40,368 nucleotides of DNA, taken from assembly GCA_033064195.1 (NCBI GenBank), contig JARBJD010000502.1, positions 1 to 40,368 on the forward strand, read 5' to 3'. The notes beneath the pieces are model-generated. The model was not told where the DNA came from, ran no database searches, and saw only the letters and a program-made list of their open reading frames with translations. The DNA is from Blattamonas nauphoetae. Its lineage: Eukaryota; Preaxostyla; Oxymonadida. Within the stretch, counting starts at the first letter, position 1. Every line of letters starts with the position of its first letter. A program made the position numbers and the translations under genes. Below are positions 32,557 to 40,368 of the stretch, one piece after another.

Positions 32557-33011
32557 CAAACACACCTCATCCACCATCCCCATTATCACTCAACTCTTTC
32601 CAAATCCTTCTCAATCTTCTCCTTCTCCCCTTCTCCAATCACAATCAACTTCCTTTCCATCATATCTTCCATATTTTTCTTCATTTCTCAAAATCTTCTC
32701 AAAACTTCTGAAAAATCATTCTCTTCATTTCACTTTAATCAATCTCTCATTATTTCTCTGTTTGTGTTTTCCTGACAATAATTCTTTGGAAATCTCTTCA
32801 TCGTGTTTCTCTTCTTCTGACACTTCATTTCTATTGGATTCCATTCTGATGCAATGGAAAAATAATTAAACAAGAACAAAACAAGAAAGAATGATGAAGA
32901 ATTGATTATTGTGGAAGGAAAACAAGAAAGAATTGGATAAAACTGTATATTTTGGAAGAAGACGAAGAGATGAATGAGAAAAGGCAAAATATTGGCAAAA
33001 GGAAAATGAAA

Positions 33012-33128
33012 AGCTACAGCACTGGGTTTTTCCAGGCAGTCTCCCATCCAAGTACTAACCCAGCGTTAGCCGCTTAACTTCGGAGGTCTGAAGGGATCCG
33101 GTGCTGATGACTAACTATGGCCGTAGCT
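33012..33128 (-). rRNA. 5S rRNA, copy 30
   Basis: Full length with a normal gene sequence, although the spacers on both sides already differ from the array consensus. It is the last normal gene before the right edge. Confidence 0.94.
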
Positions 33129-33546
33129 CAAACACACCTCATCCACCATCCCCATTATCACTCAACTCTTTCCAAATCCTTCTCAATCTTCTCCTTCTCC
33201 TTCTCCAATCACAATCAACTTCCTTTCCATCATATCTTCCATATTTTTTCTTTCAAAATCTTTCTCAAAACTTCTGAAAATCATTCTCTTCATTTCACTT
33301 TAATCAATCTCTCATTATTTCTCTGTTTGTGTTTTCCTGACAATAATTCTTTGGAAATCTCTTCAAAATGTTTCTCTCTTCTGACACTTCATTTCTATTG
33401 GATTCCATTCTGATGCAATGGAAAAAATAATTAAACAAGAACAAAACAAGAAAGAATGATGAAGAATTGATTATTGTTCGAAAACAAACTTGATGTGTGG
33501 AGAAATGAAAGACAAAAGTGAAAAAAGTCACAAAAATATACGGTAA

Positions 33547-33660
33547 AGCTACAGCACTGGGTTTTCCAGGCAGTCTCCCATCCAAGTACTAACCCAGCGT
33601 TAGTTGCTTAACTTGAGGTTTGAAAAGCACCGATGCTGATGACAACTTATGGCCGCCACT
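33547..33660 (-). pseudogene. Diverged 5S rRNA copy at right array edge
   Basis: The 3' half matches the consensus exactly over TTAGTACTTGGATGGGAGAC. The 5' half carries many changes (AGTGGCGGCC start, AGCATCGGTGC, TTTTCAAACCTCAAG). Helix I pairing is weakened. Likely a decayed copy, though transcription cannot be excluded because the internal control region is partly kept. Confidence 0.85.
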
Positions 33661-33838
33661 ATCAAACACACCTCATCCACCATCCCCATTATCACTCAAC
33701 TCTTTCCAAATCCTTCTCAATCTTCTCCTTCTCCCTTCTCCAATCACAATCAACTTCCTTTCCATCATATCTTCCATATTGTTCTCTTTTTCTCAAAATC
33801 TTTCTCAAAACTTCTGAAAATCATTCTCTTCATTTCTC
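33661..33838. repeat. Partial 5S spacer closing the array
   Basis: The start of one more spacer (from atcaaacacacctc) runs to about cattctcttcatttctc and then stops abruptly at agagcacgatcacg. Confidence 0.9.
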
Positions 33839-34585
33839 TCAGAGCACGATCACGAAGAAAGTTGAAGAATGTGCCCAACAACGATGTACGAAATGTTCTA
33901 TGAAATTCTGAATGATTGTTTTGAAAGAACATCGAATACCGACACACGACACAGACGGAGGTTTGAAACTTTTTCATTTTCGAGAAAACACAGAATTCTA
34001 CAGTGGCACGTTTGATGTGACGAGTTACAAATTACGAAACAGTCTGACGGACTGTATGGGTCATTTCTTTGACAACCAGAGAATGTAGTACGAGATGTGA
34101 AGTGAGAGCAAAACCAAAGACCATTCCAGAAAGGGCTGGAAACCATAAACAAGAACTGCGAAGAACAATAAAAGACACAACAGAACAGATCAAGAGATAA
34201 TAAAGAGGATGTTTTGCCAGAACTGGCAAAAGCAGCCGATAAGAAAGAGAAGTGACTGATCATTTTGTTGAATCAGAAACTGAACAGCCAGCAAAACCGA
34301 CTAAAAGTCTCGTCTTGGGAAGATACGTCGATACGAACGATAGAAACGAGCAGAACGATGAACTCAGTCGAAGCTGGATGAACGTGTGTCACTTGACGTG
34401 ATGAGAAATGATGAGATATAGTTGATGACTTCTGAATGAACGGCCAGCGAGTTGAAAAGGTGGGAACGACGGGCTGAAGATGTGTGTCGCATCCTGTTGT
34501 GACGTGAACTGACGACGAGAATGAAATGGAAGGAATACGAGGCGAGCGAATGAGGTGACATGGGGGAGTGGAAGGAGGAGTGTCG
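33839..34585. other. Spacer between 5S array and surface-protein relic
   Basis: A-rich and G-rich on the plus strand, with short unsupported ORFs on the minus strand. It lies downstream of the minus-strand relic and may hold its 3' processing signals. No RNA gene or repeat is seen. Confidence 0.5.
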
Positions 34586-35803
34586 TCACTGAACCAAAGT
34601 CAGGTGATGGACGGATCTGTCTTCGGGGATGAGGGTGAGCGTGGCTTCGATTGTGTCGAGTTCAGGCCTGTCGTCTGGATTGAGAGAGAGACACTGCTCG
34701 ATCAGTTCTCGCATCTCTTGGTTCTGAACCAGTTCCATCTTTGGCTTCGCTCCTGTCACAATCTGACGAGATGCATTCACTGCATCTTGTTCCCCGAAGG
34801 GCACATACCCAGTCTCCATTTCCCACAAGACGAGGCCAAGACTAAAAACTGCCCCGTGGCCAGCGTTGATGTGTGGCTTGTTCGAGATCACTTCGGGTGC
34901 ATACCATCGCACCCCTTCGTTCGCTGGTTGAGAAAAGGAAGTGTGGTTGGCTTTGACTCATTCGTCTCCACTGTCGGTTCCTGATGATGCTCTTTCTCTG
35001 GCATCTGATGGTCTGGTTGCGGTTGCTGAGTGGAGTTGGGAAGAGGGGTGTGGAGCGACGTTCAGATTCAGTTTCAAGCACACATTCTGCTTTGCATCGA
35101 AGAGAATGTTGTGCGCGGTCAGAGCTCGAAGAATGGCTGGCTCTCTGTCCCTCTTCGCCACTCCCTTCAACCCCTTCACGAGCTGAAGCTGGGCTTGTCT
35201 CACCTGAATCACAAACCTGTTCTCGGAGTGCAGAGCGTTGTACAGCGTTCGATCTTTCGACACATAAACTGTATCCTTCATGTCTCCACAACAGGGCAGC
35301 ACTTCCTCCAAATTCTGAGTATCAACCAGAGCATCTGACGGTTCTGGCCGTTTCTTGTCGGTTGTATTGAGCGATTCGGAAGAGGAGAAGGTTTGGATGG
35401 AATTCACTCCAATTCTGTTGTCTGTTACAATTTCAATTTTCTCTTCGTCCATCTGCACTTGGTCTGTTTCTTTCATTTCTTCAATATTCGTCCCATTCTT
35501 CCGAGCTCGTCTTCGTCGGCAGCAGACAAGCACAACAACCAACACAATCACAAACATGAGAGCGACAGAGGCTACGAGAGGGAGCCACCACTTCATGTTC
35601 TCATTCACGGCTTGTGCGATCCGATCTGCTGCGCTCTTCTGGATCACAAATGATGTGGCTGTGACTTGTTCTTTCCCATAAACGAGACGACCTCGCCATT
35701 CCAAAAATCGTCGAAGGATGAGAGAGACGAGAGGAAGAGAAAGGACAATGGTTGTGTCGTTGAAATGGCTGGATGAATCCTGAGTGAGTGGATACGGTTT
35801 CAT
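34586..35803 (-). other. TM and pseudokinase part of the relic
   Basis: This is the longest readable C-terminal part: a short ectodomain stalk, a membrane helix at residues 72-95 (WWLPLVASVALMFVIV...), a basic anchor and an acidic linker. The kinase N-lobe and loop are degenerate (LYNALHSENR; TAHNILFD in place of HRDxxxxN; LKLN in place of DFG) and a well-kept C-lobe follows. It reads continuously except for one TGA at 34958-34960. By topology the kinase-like end faces the cytoplasm. Confidence 0.75.
34924..34971 (-). other. Possible 48-nt spliceosomal intron around an in-frame TGA
   Basis: On the minus strand the stretch starts GTGGAG and ends TTCCTTTTCTCAACCAG, a good pyrimidine tract with an AG acceptor. 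It is 16 codons long and contains the TGA, and removing it keeps frame (GTD then TNEGVRWYAPEV). The donor is not a strong consensus. The alternative is a plain nonsense change. Confidence 0.35.
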
Positions 35804-38800
35804 CCGTCCTTCCTTTCCATCTTTCCCTTTCGAACACCTCCAGAAAGAGCGAGCAAGGAATCAGTGTTGCTCCATCGATTGTCAGTTGGAAGGCTTTGTT
35901 GTCTTGTTCAGCGTGCTCGTCGACGATGACGAGAGCGTCGGAATGAAGAACGGAGCGTTCACATTCACATCCTCTCCACTCACCAGACAGTCGTCGTGTG
36001 ACAGCCAAAGATGAGGATGGTCTGCCTTCCTGTCTCCTCCATTCAGACTCCCAACCTCAATCTCTCCCCCTTCCCGAACACCGAATGTTGTGGCGAAGAG
36101 ATGGAAAAGAAGATGAAAGGGGAGTGTTGGAGTCGAACGAAGACGTACGAATGGTGAGAGTGCTTCCCTTCATGTTGATCGCTCCTTGCGACAGATGGGT
36201 CAGTTGTGTCGATGTGATGGTTGTTGTCGAGTCCACCAGTGTCAGAATGCCTGTATCCCATTCACACAAAGCTGTGCTTGAATCGACGTTGATTTGGTGT
36301 GATGAGGATTGACCAACGAGTGAACACATTTCGACAGTCAGATGTCCTCCAACCATTCGAATGAAGATGAGGGAGGGCGAGTCAGACAGAGCAACATCAA
36401 CTTGGTGGATATAAAGGCGACCTCCAGAAACTTCAATCATTCCTTCTCCTTCCAACTCCGACGACGTTGACGAAGGAAACACAAACAGTTCTGGTTTGGT
36501 CGACGGCCCCGATGCGATCACAACTTGATGGTGAAGCAGCATTCTCACTTGCTCCTTCTGCGTCGTGTTGCAAAGGACAGAAATCGACAGCGACGAAATC
36601 CCAACTCCTTCCACAATCTTCCACCCATCCTCAATCGAGCAGCAGGGCCTGATTTTATCCCCACAGAACAGCGTCGAATCAGAAGTCGACCCAGAATCGA
36701 CAAAAATGGTGAAGTCGTCAGGAAGATAGCCAGTTGTGTCGGAGATCGTTCCAACGAAGATGGTCTTTCCGTCATCCTCTTTTGTTGCTTCGACCGATGT
36801 GAGGGTGTAAACTGTGTTGTATGGAATTGTCTCTGGCCAACCAATGAGTAGTTCTGACGATTTCGCTTCAGATTCTGAAACGACAGTTGCGATGAAGGAG
36901 AATGAGTTGTTTAGAGTGATCTTCAGCGAGTTCCCAACAATCAGATCTGTTCCAGTGAATGTCACAAAACATCCAGTGTGCAGTTTGTTTGAGTACTCGA
37001 ACTTCATGTTTGTGATTTTCGGAGGAAGGGAACAACAAGTGTGACTCCATTTTCGACATGAAAACCAGTTGATGATGTCCAGCTTCCTTTCAGCGTGTAT
37101 TCTTCTCCATATTTCATGTGCGCTGAGTTTTCTTCGCTTCCAACTGCAAACTCCGCTGTGCAGTGAGTTTGATTGACAACCACATCCGACACCCATTCCA
37201 AACTTGTGCTTCCACTCGTCAGACTCACCTTTCCCGATCGAGAGCTGAGTGCGCGGCCTTCGAAGGAAACAATCATCTTTGTTCGAACATTGTTCAACTG
37301 CCTTGATTTGATTCCGACAATGCGGGCTGGTTCAGTCGGTGTCTGGATTCGGGTTGCGATGTCTTCAAAATGGATCAGTGTCGAACTTTCTGTGATGCTC
37401 ACAACTTTGTAGAGTGTGTCATACTCCAGTTGTCCCTTCTTCTTTTCTGTTTCGGTCTCAAATGGATACAGTTGAGCTCGATGGGGTGTGAGTTGTCCAA
37501 ATTGATCTGTTTCGAGAATGATCACTTTCCGATGAGGTGTTGTTGCATCAGAATGCACAGATTCCAATGTCATCGTGAAGGTGGCTTCGCTTGGAAGAGC
37601 AACTGAATCGAACGAGAGGTCCAAAGTCCATTCCGACCACATAATTACTCGTGCTGATGGAGAGGAGCCGACGAGGGACAGGAATTGTGGTGAAGACCAA
37701 TCCATTCTCGTAGAAAATCGGATTCGATTCCTGTTTCACACTAACCACTTCGTATCGCGTGTTGTACGAGAGATCGACGACAGGTGGATCTGACAAGTCG
37801 AACAGAACAGCAGTCACGATTCCACTTCCTTCTGCATCGAATGTTGCATCGAGAGTGACGTTGACTGGAAGCACTGGAGTTCACAGAGAGTGTGAGAGCG
37901 TACTCACTCAACCATCCCAATGCCCGAAAGAGCGATCGTCGCATTCTTCTCGTCTGACGAATATTGAAGAACAGATTCGAGAGACGTCAGGCGAGCTGGT
38001 TCAGGATCAACCGAGAAAGTCACATCGGCATTCACAACAGAGACTTCGCCATCAACTGTGAACTTCGTGATCAGATATTTCGTTTCGTACGAGAGCAGAG
38101 GGTTGGCTGCTCCAAAGATCACCACATCGTGGATGTGAGTGGTCGATGAAGCATCACCAGTGAATGTTCCAGGCAGCACAATCTCACCACCACTTGGTGT
38201 CGATCCAACCATCTTCCGAACTGTCACCTTGAAGTCCTTTCCTCCTCCCAACTTCACCCCTGTCAGTGTCACGAGTGCTGACTTCTGTTGTCTCCTCCCA
38301 GCGAGCATGCTGCTGCTGTGATTCGGATGGGTTCATCGGGAGTGGAGAATGGCTGAGCAGTGACAACTGCGACGACTGATGAACTTTTCATTTTAACTAC
38401 CGAGTATTCTGTTCCATATTTCAGAGTGTCTGTCTTGCCGTACACTTCAACAAGAATGAAGCCAGTGGAGACGTCAGAATGAGAAACAGCGAGATGAACG
38501 GTTTCAATTGGCAACTGAGCGGTTTCCAGGGTGAGAATGAGATCTTCTGATGGCATTCGTGCCGTTGTGAGAGACACATTCAGAAAGTTTGGATCGGAGG
38601 AGTGGAATGAACTTGAAATGAATGAAAGAGTCGGGCCGAGTGGTGTTTTGAACGTCGCAGCTGAGAACAGGATGTGCTCGTCGTCCTTTCCTTCTTCTTT
38701 TCGAATGATGGACTTGATGGTGTATTCTGTGTCGTATTCCACCTCTCCACTTCTTCCGATTTGGATGGTTGCTGTTCCAGCGATGGCTGAACTGAACAAA

Positions 38801-40368
38801 ATGTTGAAAGTGTGGTCAGATGTCAGTGTGACGAGATATGTCGAGCCAGATGGCAGATTCTCGCCAGAAACGGAAAGGAGGAACGAAGATGAGCTGACCT
38901 TTGTTTGAGGGACGATTGAGGTGATTTTGGGATGAGGAACTGTGAAGAAGATACCACCATTCACAGCAAACGACGACGAGCCGGTTCCAACGGACAACAA
39001 TTCGTATTGTCCTCCAAACACAACATGAGTGGGATCCTCACTCGACCCAATCGAAAAGTTCACAAAACATTGTGCCGATGTCACGTTGAAGATCACTCCT
39101 CGACGAGATATTCCCTGATGATCCTGAGATCACCACTGTCTGTCCTGCTGAGGTCAGCTTCGTTCCAATCAGCTCAACAATCACCAAGTCTTTCTTTCCA
39201 CTCAGTGAACGAGCAACTGATTCGATTCGAGGAGGTTCAGCTGGTGTTATGAATGTGACAGGGCACACCAACATTGATCATTCTGCTCACCTTCCGGAAG
39301 CCACATCACTTGTGCGACTTGGTATTCTGTCGCCCAATCCAATCTCCCATCTGCTGTCGATGGATAAAGAGGTGCTGTTCCAACAAGGGTCGTTGAGTTG
39401 AAGCGATTCAGCGAGATGTTGAAAGTGTTCTTCTCCTTGTTTCGGATCAGCATCGAATAACTCCCTTCGTTCAACTTGATTCCATTCAGAACAATAGTTG
39501 TTGTGTTTCCATCCACTGAAAGAGATGAATGGGCTGATTGGACGGATGTTGGGAGGAAATAGTCCGATGCGATCGATGATGATCGTAGTTCATATTTGTC
39601 TGCCGGTGGAATAACCCCATTCGCCCCCGACGACACGGCTGATCCTGTTGTCGATATCTGTGAGTCGCTCCCAAATACAATATGAACTAGACGAGGCACA
39701 TTCGACCCATCCAGCTTAATATCCCCATCGTTCCGTTCACGGCTGGATTCACTGCTGCTGTCACTGTTGCTGTCTCCACTGATCGACACACTCCGCTTCC
39801 ACTGTTGGAGTGGGAGCCGACGAGGAACAGAGAACTCATATCTTTGGAACCACTGTCGACGGAGACAACGACATTGGGCCTGGCTGAAGTGGAGTCGCAG
39901 AATTTGACAGGGTGTCAGGGAATTACATTTGATTGTGGCATTCCCAAGTAAATATCGTTTGATTGTGAGGAATAGGTGACAGAGCATCCTCGAAATTGGA
40001 GGAAGGAGAGGTCGATCGCATTCATCCCATACAGTTCCATCGCACCTCCCCAAGACTCAGAAGAGCACGAGACAAAGGCACAGTTGGAGAGTTGCGAGTG
40101 AGTGATTTTGAGAGAGAGAGCTCCTCCAAACCCTGCTGCACATTTTTCAGAAGCAATCATTGATGGAAAGGATGAATTCGTGACGCAGCTCGCCACTTCC
40201 ACCATAACATAAATTGATTCCAGTGGTTGTACATTCTGTGTATGATGAGAAGAGAGAGACAGGACAGTCTGAGCTCGATTGGAACACATAGATAAGCTCC
40301 ACCAAGATTATTTGATCCTGTGCATCGGCATTTGTGGAAGAAGCACTGCGTGACTATCCAGAAAAGGA

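Larger units (their letters stand above)
15807..33838 (-). repeat. Tandem 5S rDNA array, about 31 units of ~572 bp
   Basis: Each unit has one minus-strand 5S gene of about 117 bp followed by a spacer of about 455 bp. Most units are 571-576 bp and nearly identical, differing mainly in A or T runs around aaaaataatt and aaaaggaaaagaaaa. Exceptions are a 913-bp double unit (17.0-17.9 kb), a 399-bp unit (24.8-25.2 kb) and a 474-bp unit (28.6-29.1 kb). The last units (from about 31.4 kb) carry more point and length changes, typical of an array edge that escapes homogenisation by unequal exchange. The array is not linked to 18S or 28S genes in this window. Spacer ORFs are by-products of its skewed composition and are not genes. 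Confidence 0.97.
34586..40368 (-). pseudogene. Large surface protein relic: beta-helix/E-set ectodomain, TM helix, degenerate kinase (5' end outside window)
   Basis: Minus-strand pieces read in order as one protein. First come beta-helix-like segments (GGALSL, GGAMEL, NDIYLG; 40.29-39.92 kb). About seven to eight E-set/IPT-like repeats follow (39.7-36.6 kb), each with a VxLxGxxL start, a Y(D/N)TxY strand and an FxxP(x)EP linker. A second beta-sandwich or beta-helix stretch spans 36.6-36.06 kb. Then come a juxtamembrane region, one membrane helix (35519-35590), a basic stop-transfer RRRRAR and a kinase-like tail (about 35.26-34.59 kb) with VRWYAPEV, AVFSLGLVLWEMETG and a final RP-x-L. The tail lacks the usual catalytic HRD and DFG motifs, so the family is a pseudokinase. 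Frame changes occur about ten or more times, for example near 39.26, 39.11, 38.28, 37.9, 37.86, 37.65 and 37.04 kb; most lack splice signals. It is either a true pseudogene or a gene with assembly indels. Confidence 0.8.

Noticed and set aside
15842-33413. Dozens of repeated 60-113-codon ORFs on both strands in the 5S spacers
   Set aside because: They recur because the spacer recurs. The peptides are low-complexity (Ser/Phe/Leu-rich), begin or end inside 5S genes and shift frame with one-base changes in A or T runs.
15807-33838. CRISPR array or protein-coding tandem repeat
   Set aside because: Units are ~572 bp, uniform through the spacers, and contain an unmistakable eukaryotic 5S rRNA gene.
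33898-34263. 121-codon minus-strand ORF rich in Ser, Phe and Cys
   Set aside because: The composition follows the A/G bias of the plus strand; no domain or signal is visible.
35601-36008. 135-codon minus-strand ORF as a separate gene
   Set aside because: It is a frame-shifted reading of the juxtamembrane part of the surface-protein relic.
34958-40368. An alternative genetic code explaining the broken frame
   Set aside because: Some oxymonads read TAA and TAG as Gln, but the breaks here are mostly frame changes and the one clear stop is TGA, so recoding would not explain them.

Overview
The window looks like nuclear DNA of a protist. The best guess is an oxymonad flagellate close to Blattamonas (Preaxostyla). 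This rests on the right-hand gene, a minus-strand relic of a large surface-protein family (beta-helix and E-set-like ectodomain, one membrane segment, degenerate kinase tail) that I associate from memory with Blattamonas. Eukaryotic 5S rRNA genes and a Polinton-type element agree with a eukaryotic source. The species call is inference.

Region 1 (1 to about 9.75 kb) is part of a Polinton/Maverick-like element, cut by the left window edge. It carries an A32-like packaging ATPase (plus strand) and, on the minus strand, a small coiled-coil ORF, an rve-type integrase, a protein-primed family B DNA polymerase, a 320-aa protein of unknown role and a small protein made of two repeats. The polymerase holds an HNH-like module between its exonuclease and palm motifs. 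Several genes share an AT-rich motif touching the start codon. The core ORFs look whole and the copy looks young. No capsid or protease gene and no terminal repeat can be recognised in the window.

Region 2 (9.75 to 15.8 kb) is mostly non-coding. It has about eleven copies of a ~139-bp unit with inverted-repeat arms (9.86-11.47 kb), 1.4 kb of unassigned AT-rich DNA, a 0.56-kb MITE-like element with ~120-bp inverted ends flanked by TTAA, and a decayed, coding-like minus-strand stretch rich in Pro, Ser, Thr, Lys and Arg (about 14.2-15.64 kb).

Region 3 (15.81 to 33.84 kb) is an 18-kb tandem 5S rDNA array. The unit is about 572 bp and all genes are on the minus strand. I count 30 full-length near-identical 5S genes, one 3' fragment, one internally deleted copy at the left edge and one diverged copy at the right edge. 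Three units have large deletions, and units drift in sequence towards the right edge.

Region 4 (33.84 to 40.37 kb) holds a 0.75-kb spacer and then the minus-strand surface-protein/pseudokinase relic, which runs off the right edge. Its reading frame changes many times, so it is probably a pseudogene unless the assembly carries many indel errors.
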